Positions 13,637 through 20,863 of a stretch of DNA of 21,677 bases are shown here, one piece after another. Position numbers and translations under genes: made by a program. Under the pieces are notes generated by a model. The model saw nothing but the letters and a program-made list of their open reading frames with translations. It had not been told where the DNA came from and did not search any database. Source of the DNA: a virus; IMG/VR virus record IMGVR_UViG_3300028883_000997, positions 1-21,677 of that record, one strand, 5' to 3'. Each line of letters begins with the position of its first letter. Position 1 is the first letter of the stretch.

Positions 13637-14439
13637 CTTTAAATTTGATTGAATCCGTCAACTCGATTTTGAGCGAAGTGGAAGACAAAAGCAATAAACC
13701 CATAGAGTTTATTGAAAAAGAGGATCTAAAAACATACGCTGTGGTGAAGATTGCTCGATCGAGCATGCCAGCTCATTTAATATTTTACAAAAAAGATCAC
13801 GCCGAACTCATCAATCATCTGATAGCACACGAATGCGGCCATATTTTGAGAACTTTCGGCGTTCCCGAGGCGAAAAGATTGATTCCCATGTCCTACAAGG
13901 ACAATCGAGATCGAGTAATTAAAGACATCTCAAAGGATCTCAAAAAATTGTCCTCGGTCGTCCCAGCCCAAAAAGTGGACCAGCTCGTCGACTTCTGGCA
14001 TCGAGGAATTGTCCAACAGATAACCAGCTACCCTCCTGATATTAGCATAGAGAAATGGATTTACGATAGCTATCCTGAACTGAGGCCGTACCAATTAGAA
14101 TCTATTGAGAAACAAAAAGAGTCCTCGATAGAAGTTTTATCTAACGAAGTAAAGATGATGGTTCCACGAAAAATTTATAACGCAAATAATTTAATGAACT
14201 ACGCATTTTTTAACATTCTAGGCGAACATATCGGCGTCGATTTGGTTAAACCATACAACAGAACACCTTACGTTAAAAAGGGTAAAAAGCTGGTTTCACT
14301 GACCAAAAAAGAGTTCGTCAATACCTACGAGGGCGACATTGAAATGACAAACCATTGGGCCAAATTTTTGAATATATCTGGTTGGTTTGAATGGACCAGT
14401 TTTGAAAATATACCTGATAATTACCTGACTTCAGTCTGA
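13633..14439 (+). CDS. Zinc-metalloprotease-like protein (HECGH motif)
   Basis: A 268-aa soluble protein containing H66-E67-C68-G69-H70 within NHLIAHECGHILRTFG, a typical HExxH zincin helix: hydrophobic before it, Gly within it, and an Ile/Leu-rich continuation. The two His would bind zinc and the Glu activate water. The third ligand is not certain; an Asp/Glu in the helical stretch IEKWIYDSYPELRPYQLE is a candidate. The N-terminal ~50 residues look beta-rich, as in small ImmA/IrrE-type (M78) peptidases, but the C-terminal ~150 residues are unfamiliar. It overlaps the TPR gene by 4 nt, so the two probably form a complex. Proteolysis of a repressor or of a partner protein is the likely activity; the substrate is unknown. 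Confidence 0.7.
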   Translation: MTLNLIESVNSILSEVEDKSNKPIEFIEKEDLKTYAVVKIARSSMPAHLIFYKKDHAELINHLIAHECGHILRTFGVPEAKRLIPMSYKDNRDRVIKDISKDLKKLSSVVPAQKVDQLVDFWHRGIVQQITSYPPDISIEKWIYDSYPELRPYQLESIEKQKESSIEVLSNEVKMMVPRKIYNANNLMNYAFFNILGEHIGVDLVKPYNRTPYVKKGKKLVSLTKKEFVNTYEGDIEMTNHWAKFLNISGWFEWTSFENIPDNYLTSV

Positions 14440-14448
14440 GATGCTTTT

Positions 14449-14778
14449 ATGTGCAAAGAACTGGACGAGATCAAACAAAAATTATCGGTATTTAGAGATG
14501 ATAGGGATTGGAAGCGATACCATTCCCCCAAAAATCTGGCAGAGGCCATCTCGATAGAATCGAACGAACTTTTGGAGATATTCCTATGGAAGGATGGTAA
14601 AGATTCGTGGGATCTGACCGATACAGAGATGGAAAACGCGAAACAAGAAATAGCCGACGTGTTCATTTACATCTCATATTTTTGCGATGAATTAAATGTA
14701 GATTTGTTCGAAAAAGTTAAAAAGAAGATACGGCTAAATGAAGTTAAACATCCTATTGAATGCGAAAAGGACAAATAA
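14449..14778 (+). CDS. MazG-like nucleotide pyrophosphohydrolase
   Basis: A 109-aa all-alpha NTP-PPase of the MazG-like family, which cleaves (d)NTPs to (d)NMP and pyrophosphate. Family landmarks are all visible: FRDDRDWKRYHSPKNLA near the N-terminus, the metal-binding ExxE at E37-E40 (ISIESNELLEIFLW), ExxD at E67-D70 (QEIADVFIYISYF), and a closing KKKIRLNEVKHPIE, equivalent to the usual K-x-x-x-N-x-x-K-Y-P. The single-domain length is normal. It starts 9 nt after the HECGH gene and ends 22 nt before the helicase gene. In this context it might deplete or sanitise nucleotides, or destroy a signalling nucleotide, when the system is triggered. The precise substrate cannot be read from sequence. 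Confidence 0.85.
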   Translation: MCKELDEIKQKLSVFRDDRDWKRYHSPKNLAEAISIESNELLEIFLWKDGKDSWDLTDTEMENAKQEIADVFIYISYFCDELNVDLFEKVKKKIRLNEVKHPIECEKDK

Positions 14779-14800
14779 GAATCGAGAGGCACTGTAGCCC

Positions 14801-16675
14801 ATGCAGCTATATTCGGGCACTTCGACTCAATTTATACAAGATACGGTTCAAAATCAAATAGCTGAAAAACTTAAAAACTCATTCTTCAACTATTTCAGGT
14901 ACAACCCTTCTCCTGCTGAAGTTAACTCCTGGAGAAACTCACTGAGAGCGGTTTCTTTGTTGTTTATGAGTGCTGAACTCAATGACCATGGCGTGATTTT
15001 AGAATATCAATTGCCGCTTAGCTCAAAAAGATTGGACTGTATGGTCTGCGGGCGAGATGCAAACGAAGAAGATAACGCAGTCATAATTGAACTCAAACAA
15101 TGGGAAAAATGCCGAGAAGCCGATGGAGATAACGAGGTTTTAACGTGGGTTGGTGGAGCTGAAAGAGAAGTTCTTCATCCATCGGTACAAGTTGGCAGAT
15201 ACCAAATGTACCTAGAAGATGGCCACACTGCCTTTTACGATGGCGTATCTCCAATTAACCTCAACGCCTGTACTTATCTTCATAATTATAGCTATAATCC
15301 TGATGATGTTATATTCTCACCGAAATTCGAAGAACCTCTAGCAAGATACCCTCTGTTTACCGAAGACGATGCTGACAAGTTAAGCAATTATCTGGTTGAC
15401 AAACTGAAGAAAGGCAGTGGTTTAGACGTTCTCAAAAGAGTTGAAGAAAGCACATTGAGGCCAAGCAGAAACCTCATGAACCACGTCGGAACCATGATCA
15501 AAGGAAAATCTGAATTCATACTTCTTGACGAACAACTTGTCGTATACGACAAGGTATTTTCTTCGGCCAAGAAAGGTTTTCACGACAAGAAAAAGACTGT
15601 CGTCATCATAAAGGGCGGGCCGGGTACTGGCAAATCCGTAATAGCAATCAACTTGATGGCAGATCTATTGTTGAAAGGTTACAATGCATATTATGCCACG
15701 GGATCTAAAGCGTTTACAGAGACTTTAAGGAAGAAAATCGGTCCTAGAGGCAGTATTCAATTCAAGTATTTCAACAGCTTTGTAAAGTCCAAATTTAACG
15801 AGATCGACGTATTGATCTGTGACGAAGCCCATCGTATAAGAAAAAGCAGTTCCAATAGATTCACTAAAAAAGCAGATCGAAGTGATAAAAAACAGATTGA
15901 AGAACTACTGAACTCGGCCAAGGTTTCTGTGTTTTTAATCGACGATAACCAAGTTGTCAGACCCGATGAAACAGGGTCGGTCAATCTAATCAAAGAGTAT
16001 GCTGAAAAGTACAATTGTGATATTTACGAGTACGAACTCGATATTCAGTTCAGGTGTGGCGGTTGTGAAGATTTTATCAACTGGGTTGATAACACATTGG
16101 GAATAAGAAAAACTGCAAATGTTTTGTGGGGCGAAAGTGAAGATTTCGATTTTAAAATCTTTGATAGCCCAGAAGAATTGGAAAGCGCCATCAAAGAAAA
16201 AGTAGACCAGGATTACAGTGCACGGTTGTCGGCTGGCTTTTGTTGGGGGTGGTCAAAGGAACTCGAACCAGATGGTACCCTAAAAAACGATGTGGTGGTT
16301 GGAAACTTCAAACGCCCCTGGAATGCGAGACATGACGCTCGTAGACTGGCTTCAGGCATCCCGAAGGCGTCTCTTTGGGCCACAGATCCTAACGGCATGG
16401 GTCAAGTGGGATGTATTTATACCGCACAGGGGTTTGAATTCGATTATATAGGGGTAATTTTTGGGAACGATCTAATCTACAACTTTGACGAACAGGAATG
16501 GGACGGTATCAAAAAGAATTGTGCCGATACAGTTGTCAAAAGGTCTGGAGATAAATTTGTAGATCTGGTCAAGAACACTTACCGAGTGCTGCTGACGAGA
16601 GGCATGAAGGGCTGTTACGTCCACTTCATGGACAAGGATACAGAACGGTTCGTAAAAAGTAGGTTAGAACATTAA
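14801..16675 (+). CDS. PD-(D/E)XK nuclease-like domain fused to DUF2075 helicase
   Basis: A 624-aa protein. Residues ~60-105 carry a PD-(D/E)XK-like core: LEYQLPLSSKRLDCMV with D79, then AVIIELKQWEK with E97-x-K99. Residues ~265-620 are a superfamily-1-like DUF2075 helicase: Walker A GGPGTGKS (272-279), Walker B CDEAHR (340-345), DDNQVVRPDE (381-390), QFRCGG (416-421), YTAQGFEFDYIGVI (540-553) and motif VI VLLTRGMKGCYV (596-607). All motifs look intact, so it should hydrolyse ATP and may cut or unwind nucleic acid. GAGAGG sits 11 nt before the ATG. It is the likely effector of the cassette. Helicase-nuclease proteins of this type are common near defence genes; a housekeeping repair role is possible. 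Confidence 0.82.
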   Translation: MQLYSGTSTQFIQDTVQNQIAEKLKNSFFNYFRYNPSPAEVNSWRNSLRAVSLLFMSAELNDHGVILEYQLPLSSKRLDCMVCGRDANEEDNAVIIELKQWEKCREADGDNEVLTWVGGAEREVLHPSVQVGRYQMYLEDGHTAFYDGVSPINLNACTYLHNYSYNPDDVIFSPKFEEPLARYPLFTEDDADKLSNYLVDKLKKGSGLDVLKRVEESTLRPSRNLMNHVGTMIKGKSEFILLDEQLVVYDKVFSSAKKGFHDKKKTVVIIKGGPGTGKSVIAINLMADLLLKGYNAYYATGSKAFTETLRKKIGPRGSIQFKYFNSFVKSKFNEIDVLICDEAHRIRKSSSNRFTKKADRSDKKQIEELLNSAKVSVFLIDDNQVVRPDETGSVNLIKEYAEKYNCDIYEYELDIQFRCGGCEDFINWVDNTLGIRKTANVLWGESEDFDFKIFDSPEELESAIKEKVDQDYSARLSAGFCWGWSKELEPDGTLKNDVVVGNFKRPWNARHDARRLASGIPKASLWATDPNGMGQVGCIYTAQGFEFDYIGVIFGNDLIYNFDEQEWDGIKKNCADTVVKRSGDKFVDLVKNTYRVLLTRGMKGCYVHFMDKDTERFVKSRLEH

Positions 16676-16800
16676 TACATGCCTGGTTTGCAACAATTCG
16701 CAGTTGTTAAGTAGTAGTGATTACAATAAAAAATATAGAATATTAATTGCGATTGGTCATAAGTCCTGTAAAATTAGTCAAGTGTAAGTGACAACACATA

Positions 16801-17190
16801 CTAAGGACTAACTGGCAAAAACAGTTCGTCATCGTTGATCTCAATGATATTATGCCTCAGTTTGTCCAAAGTGTCAAGTAACACTATTGAATATCTAGTT
16901 AAATAATACCTTCGGTTATCCACAATCACCAAATCTGCGTTTTTCATATCATAAAGAGCATGGTTAAGCGCACTTGTTGATAATCCAGTAACATCCCGAA
17001 GATCCCCTAACGTTAGACCGCTATCATTTTTTAAGGCTTTTGCAATAAGCAGCACATTTTTGTTAGCAAATTTTCGCAATGATTCCTGTAGATTGTACTT
17101 TCGTTTGCCCGTGAACTCGAATCCAGATGCTTGCAAATCGCCCTTAGGACGGGCCACCAGCAACAACAACAATATCAATGCTGTTTTCAT
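16801..17190 (-). CDS. Winged-helix protein with a hydrophobic N-terminus
   Basis: A 129-aa protein. Residues ~33-110 form a winged helix: FANKNVLLIAKALKN, GLTLGDLRDVTGLSTSALNH (helix-turn-helix), DMKNADLVIVDNRRYYLT (wing), resembling ArsR-like archaeal regulators. Unusually, the chain opens with MKTALILLLLLVARPKGD, a candidate membrane helix. The start is supported by AAATTAAA at 17211-17218 on this strand, 24 nt upstream; a TTG at DLQAS would remove the hydrophobic part. It is convergent with the helicase operon and divergent from the small charged gene, with a palindrome in the shared intergenic region. It probably regulates the cassette, perhaps from the membrane. Confidence 0.65.
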   Translation of the reverse strand: MKTALILLLLLVARPKGDLQASGFEFTGKRKYNLQESLRKFANKNVLLIAKALKNDSGLTLGDLRDVTGLSTSALNHALYDMKNADLVIVDNRRYYLTRYSIVLLDTLDKLRHNIIEINDDELFLPVSP

Positions 17191-17272
17191 TTGTTACACC
17201 ACACTTAACATTTAATTTGCACACCTTGAAATGTTGTATTTTATTGTATATAATAATGACGGTATGTCTGAA

Positions 17273-17289
17273 TAACGGAGTTTCCGTTA
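17273..17289. promoter_or_regulatory. Candidate operator between the divergent cassette genes
   Basis: TAACGGAGTTTCCGTTA is a perfect 7-bp inverted repeat around GTT, 10 bp before the TATA box of the rightward gene (17300-17307). It lies upstream of the winged-helix gene, a natural site for autoregulation by that protein. Confidence 0.5.
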
Positions 17290-17299
17290 CTTCGTTAAC

Positions 17300-17307
17300 T
17301 TTAAATA
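17300..17307 (+). promoter_or_regulatory. Archaeal TATA box for the small charged gene
   Basis: TTTAAATA predicts initiation near 17330 and a leader of about 40 nt that carries the GGAGG at 17356-17360. A short inverted repeat (AGAGA/TCTCT, 17314-17327) and AGTACCTT (17332-17339) lie in between. Confidence 0.5.
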
Positions 17308-17368
17308 CTTTCGAGAGAAATATCTCTATGCAGTACCTTGGTCATACATTCCCGTGGAGGGTACTATA

Positions 17369-17710
17369 ATGTCAAAAAAGGCTAAGATTGAGGAGGACAA
17401 AAAATCCAAAAATCAACGTCATATTTTCGAGTTTATCCTCCGCAGAGATCGGCCAGACTTAGTGCCTTTTTTAGACAGTTTTGAATATAAAATGAATCTA
17501 TTGTACCAACAACGTGAAAAAAGATCTCAAAAAATAAGCATTGAATTAACTTTGACCGACATTGATACACTTGATACACTGGCTGAAGCACTCGTAAAAC
17601 AAAGAACGCTTGACGAATGTGATGAAATCCAACATCTCAGAATACTTCTTGAAATGATGAAATACACGGTCACTATTTTGATGATAATGAACGGAATAAA
17701 CTATTCATAG
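17369..17710 (+). CDS. Small charged protein of the cassette, unknown
   Basis: A 113-aa protein starting at ATG 17369, chosen over GTG 17354 because GGAGG (17356-17360) sits 8 nt upstream of it. It begins with a Lys/Glu-rich segment (MSKKAKIEEDKKSKNQR) followed by helices: HIFEFILRRDRPDLVPFLDS, NLLYQQREKRSQ, DIDTLDTLAEALVKQ and a final hydrophobic MMKYTVTILMIMNGINYS. It has no recognised domain. Its divergent position to the winged-helix gene and its size suggest a regulator, antitoxin-like or anti-defence partner, but nothing in the sequence proves that. It ends 104 nt before the converging portal gene stop. Confidence 0.6.
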   Translation: MSKKAKIEEDKKSKNQRHIFEFILRRDRPDLVPFLDSFEYKMNLLYQQREKRSQKISIELTLTDIDTLDTLAEALVKQRTLDECDEIQHLRILLEMMKYTVTILMIMNGINYS

Positions 17711-17814
17711 AATAAAATATAGTGTAGGCCCACCCCATTGAGTCAACACTTCTAAGATTGACTTCAACTCACCTGTCGTCTTGCCCTCCAAGTAAAAACT
17801 GGATTTAATTTATC

Positions 17815-19077
17815 CTATCCCCTCTTCGGCAGATCCGCAGCCGTACGCAAGTGATTCTCCAGCTCTTCATCACTAGCCAGAGATATGTTGGCCCTGGCAA
17901 TATCCGAGATGAACCGACCCAGCTTGGCCAAATCTACGTCCTCCACCTTATCATGAACCAACTGAGGCAAACTTCCCGCCTCCATGCCGTTCAAGGCCAA
18001 AAGCCGAGGTATGGCATTGGCATTGATCACCTCGGCAATCGAGTCGAGGATGGCAGATAGAGCCTGAGTGAACAGCTTGTTCTTGCTCTCACCCAACGAG
18101 TAAGTACCGGTCTTCTCATGACCCAATAGCAAGAAATCTGCCAACATGACCATGGCTATCCGTATATCGTACCTCTCGATTATGGCCCCTGTATCAATCT
18201 GTCTTCGCCCTCCGGTGCTCAGAAGCGATATATCGTAGAGCTTGTTACCGTTTTCATCGTAAGAGAGAGGCACCAATATTCCTTCTTCCTCGTCTCGACG
18301 GAGATTTTTAACGATCTTCAAATACTCAGAAAAGGCGGCCTTGTCCTCGTCTGTAACCTTGGCTGCAACGTTGGGAGGAATCCAGATCACAGGCAGACCG
18401 GCCAAATCTCGTTCAATACCTATGGCCTCGATATCCTCCATGTTGACCTTGTAATACCAAGGCCGGTAGGCGTTCCTCAACATGGACTTCCCCTCGGGAT
18501 TGCCCTTGGTAGACATTATCCGGAACAAGAGAGCCTTTTCTAGAGGTATGGTCCGAATCTGGTAATCAGATGGAGGCATCTGGACCATGGCATTAAGGTT
18601 ACCGTTCTCGTCAAACTCCCAGCGATAAAGCGAATCTTGAGATCTGGGTGACCACTTCCTCCACCCGATCTTTCCGTCGCTGAACTTCGAATGATGGTGA
18701 TCTACTCCTTCTGGCCCCAAACGACGCTTGTAGACGATCTCCAGAAAAGACCAACCATAAATGATCATGGTCAGAATTTCAGATAGCGTCTCGTTCCAGG
18801 ATATTGACATGTCATCAAGACAGCCTTCCACGAAGTCTTTGGCCTCTTGTTCTTCTTTTGATTCCCCTTTCGGTTCCAGCCACCACGATACCCGTCTCAG
18901 ATACATGTTGACCACGAACAATACGGCGCCGATTGTTGGGTCGTTGTCGGCCATTTTGCTGAATATTTTGGCCCCTCTGGATCCCTTTAAAACGGGAAGG
19001 GCCTCTTCGTCGATGAACCCACCGTACTGCTTGAGCCCGGTTCGACCGTACTCTTCGAAAGTTCTGATGCGTTTCAT
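17815..19077 (-). CDS. Portal protein (DUF935 / Mu gp29-like)
   Basis: A 420-aa portal forming the dodecameric ring through which TerL packages DNA. The sequence fits the Mu gp29/DUF935 type: an N-terminal MADNDPTIGAVLFVVNMYLR, WWLEPKGESKEEQEAKDFVE, LSEILTMIIYGWSFLEIVYK, WKW-type strands, the FRIMSTKGNPEGKSMLRNAY motif, then WYYKVNMEDIEAIGIERDLA-GLPVIWIP. The helical stem and C-terminal part (QALSAILDSIAEVINANAIP, LPQLV) are also typical. ATG 19077 is preferred to GTG 19089 because GGTGA lies about 6 nt upstream. It follows TerL, with the TTTGGTGCG tandem repeat filling the gap. In relatives the next genes would be minor head protein and protease; here the converging cassette follows. Confidence 0.88.
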   Translation of the reverse strand: MKRIRTFEEYGRTGLKQYGGFIDEEALPVLKGSRGAKIFSKMADNDPTIGAVLFVVNMYLRRVSWWLEPKGESKEEQEAKDFVEGCLDDMSISWNETLSEILTMIIYGWSFLEIVYKRRLGPEGVDHHHSKFSDGKIGWRKWSPRSQDSLYRWEFDENGNLNAMVQMPPSDYQIRTIPLEKALLFRIMSTKGNPEGKSMLRNAYRPWYYKVNMEDIEAIGIERDLAGLPVIWIPPNVAAKVTDEDKAAFSEYLKIVKNLRRDEEEGILVPLSYDENGNKLYDISLLSTGGRRQIDTGAIIERYDIRIAMVMLADFLLLGHEKTGTYSLGESKNKLFTQALSAILDSIAEVINANAIPRLLALNGMEAGSLPQLVHDKVEDVDLAKLGRFISDIARANISLASDEELENHLRTAADLPKRG

Positions 19078-19092
19078 TTTATTCACCACGTA

Positions 19093-19112
19093 TTTGGTGC
19101 GTGTTTGGTGCG
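19093..19112. repeat. Tandem TTTGGTGCG repeat between TerL and portal
   Basis: Two copies of TTTGGTGCG start at 19093 and 19104, one helical turn (11 bp) apart, filling the short gap between the TerL stop and the portal start. The second copy, TTTGGTGCGG, is identical to the outer half of the inverted repeats at 21019 and 21243. It could be a protein-binding site such as an operator or a packaging-initiation site. Confidence 0.5.
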
Positions 19113-19117
19113 GTTTT

Positions 19118-20368
19118 TCAGGCAGAGGCCGCCGCCCACCTCGAAGGTCCGGATACCGACCCCGGCCTAAGTGTCGTGGGCTGCTGCAGCTCGACCCTGT
19201 TGATCACGTAACGGCAAGCGTCGAGCAGATCGTCAGCAACCTTGATTGGCTTGTCAAGCCCCCTCTCCGAGGCCTTGGTATCCCAGACGTAACCCTCAGT
19301 CTCCTCTTGGATCATTTCGCAACTTTTCAAGTAGCAGAGACGTTTCATAGAGAATAGGGCCGAGGTGCGAGTGATCCCTGGCAAGACGTCGTTTATGGCG
19401 GCCTTGACGTTTGGGATACCTGCCGCTTTTGCCATCTTGATTATGGCCGCTTCTTCAGGCGGAATCTCCACCGAGGCAGGCCATGCACCTCCGATGAACT
19501 CCAAAAGCTTGCTTATGATTTGGGGCGGTGTCAACCCGCTTTTCCGATACTCCTGGGCAACGATCCACAAATTGCCGAACTTGAGCAACTTGACAAAAGC
19601 CGTAGGATGTGTAAAACCGATATCAACACCTATCCTCATCTCGGAAGAGGGACCATCAGGAAGCAATGTGATTACGTGCACCGACGAGTCAAACGAATCG
19701 TAAACTGCGCCTTCGGCCATCACCCACAGACCCAAGATGTACCGTTTCCTCCACAGCCCTTTGTACTCCCTCTCGAGAGCCTCGATGTAAGCAGGCGGCA
19801 GATGAGGGTTATCGCTCAATCTGAAATGCCAACTTTTGAGGTCCAGCTCGGCCTCTCGATCGATGTAATCTTTCTTGAGGTAATGCCGAGGGTTGCCGGG
19901 GTTGCAAGTCCCGAAGAACTGGGAATCTTCCAACGACAGCCTGGTCATCAACATTTTAAAAAACGACTCTGGCCACAAGACCACTTCATCACCGTAGGCC
20001 TTGCCTATGGTCTCGCCCTGGATCCGATCTACAGCGGCTTCGTTGTTGGCCCCTTCGACCCAGATCTCTTTGCCGAAGAGATGGAGGACCTTCGAGTTCC
20101 TGGAGTACTTGTAGTTGGATTTGCCCACGAACTGCCGAAGCGGGAACAGAACGTTCCGCTCCAAAGCGCCCAACGTCCGGCCCACCATGATCATGGGATA
20201 ATCGTCAGGAGCTTCGATCACCTCTTGGATCCATTTGAAGTTGAACCCCACCGATTTACCGCTTCTGACGGCTCCGTGAGCCAAATTGATCCTGGCGTCG
20301 GAACGAAGGAAGAGATCTAGCTGCTTTCCTCGGCAGGGTTCCCAAATTCGTCCGATCCTCTCACCCCC
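19118..20368 (-). CDS. Terminase large subunit (TerL)
   Basis: DNA-packaging motor and nuclease. The first usable start codon is TTG 20284, six codons before Walker A (GAVRSGKS). The frame stays open to 20368, and the extra ~28 residues contain KQLDLFLRSDARINLAHGAV, exactly the conserved segment that precedes Walker A in TerL proteins, so I include it. Walker B-like strand and coupling region: IGKAYGDEVVLWPESFFKML and FFGTCNPGNPRHYLKKDYID. The RNase H-like nuclease begins MRIGVDIGFTHPTAFVKLLK (catalytic Asp) and ends near KVADDLLDACRYVINRVE (second acidic cluster). No ATG, GTG or TTG exists in the extension, so it is expressed from a rare start or by frameshifting out of TerS, which overlaps it by 52 nt. 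Confidence 0.88.
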   Translation of the reverse strand, partial: GGERIGRIWEPCRGKQLDLFLRSDARINLAHGAVRSGKSVGFNFKWIQEVIEAPDDYPMIMVGRTLGALERNVLFPLRQFVGKSNYKYSRNSKVLHLFGKEIWVEGANNEAAVDRIQGETIGKAYGDEVVLWPESFFKMLMTRLSLEDSQFFGTCNPGNPRHYLKKDYIDREAELDLKSWHFRLSDNPHLPPAYIEALEREYKGLWRKRYILGLWVMAEGAVYDSFDSSVHVITLLPDGPSSEMRIGVDIGFTHPTAFVKLLKFGNLWIVAQEYRKSGLTPPQIISKLLEFIGGAWPASVEIPPEEAAIIKMAKAAGIPNVKAAINDVLPGITRTSALFSMKRLCYLKSCEMIQEETEGYVWDTKASERGLDKPIKVADDLLDACRYVINRVELQQPTTLRPGSVSGPSRWAAASA

Positions 20369-20778
20369 TCAGAAGCATGATCTTTCATTTCTCTGAAGAT
20401 CTCTTTCAGCTCATTCAGCGAATCGTCATCAGGCCCCTCCTTTTCCAGGCCTAAAGCTCGGAGCACGTCAAGCTGAGCTCTGCAACCTTCAATCGCAGTC
20501 CTCCAAGATCGGGATGCCTCGGCCAAATAGGTGTAATATTTCAGCTCGCCCAAAAGTGCCCTTGCCTCTCTAAATAGGTCAAAAGATTCGTCTTGATCGG
20601 CAAGCCCGTTGGCGATTATCAACCGCTTCGCTATGTGACCATTCCTTTTGTGGCGGCCTACAGAGTCAGCCGAAACTGCGTAACGCTGCGCTATCGATGG
20701 ATAAGACTCGCCTCGGAGGATGGCCAGCTCAATCTCCAACCTCCGATTATGACAACATATGCTGCAGGGCAGTGGCAC
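20317..20778 (-). CDS. Terminase small subunit-like protein
   Basis: A 153-aa protein beginning MPLPCSICCHNRRLEIELAI, with a Cys/His cluster (C5, C8, C9, H10). A helix-turn-helix follows (GESYPSIAQRYAVSADSVGR, HKRNGHIAK), the pattern of TerS-like DNA-binding proteins that recognise the packaging site. A helical oligomerisation region (about 60-125) and an acidic Ser-rich tail follow. The GTG at 20778 is the only in-frame start after the TAG at 20794-20796, and it lies about 30 nt after the shared promoter motif, so the transcript is probably leaderless. It precedes TerL directly and heads the head operon. An unrelated HTH regulator is possible but unlikely here. Confidence 0.75.
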   Translation of the reverse strand: MPLPCSICCHNRRLEIELAILRGESYPSIAQRYAVSADSVGRHKRNGHIAKRLIIANGLADQDESFDLFREARALLGELKYYTYLAEASRSWRTAIEGCRAQLDVLRALGLEKEGPDDDSLNELKEIFREMKDHASEGVRGSDEFGNPAEESS

Positions 20779-20797
20779 ATTTTTAAGATTAGACTAT

Positions 20798-20817
20798 AGT
20801 GGTCTGTTTAATTTTTC
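20798..20817 (-). promoter_or_regulatory. Shared late-promoter motif upstream of TerS
   Basis: On the plus strand AGTGGTCTGTTTAATTTTTC, 18 of 20 bases identical to 12582-12601. On the minus strand the AATTAAAC core lies about 27-34 nt before the GTG at 20778, the right distance for a TATA box of a leaderless mRNA. Confidence 0.55.
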
Positions 20818-20839
20818 AGAAAAGTAGAAATGAGAAGAA

Positions 20840-20863
20840 TGGGCCAGCCATCAAACTGGCCCA
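20840..20863. repeat. Strong GC-rich hairpin
   Basis: TGGGCCAG and CTGGCCCA are perfect 8-bp arms around the 8-nt loop CCATCAAA. It lies 23 bp upstream of the TerS promoter motif. No T-run follows on either strand, so a terminator is unlikely; a protein-binding site is more plausible. Confidence 0.45.

Noticed and set aside
16690-16810. Several weak inverted repeats (AACAA/TTGTT, AGTCCT/AGGACT) between the converging helicase and winged-helix genes
   Set aside because: Arms of 5-6 bp in AT-rich DNA are expected by chance; no T-run supports a terminator.
19520-20320. 266-codon open frame on the plus strand
   Set aside because: It is antisense to TerL, whose motifs are unmistakable; its product has no recognisable domain and its openness follows from TerL codon use.
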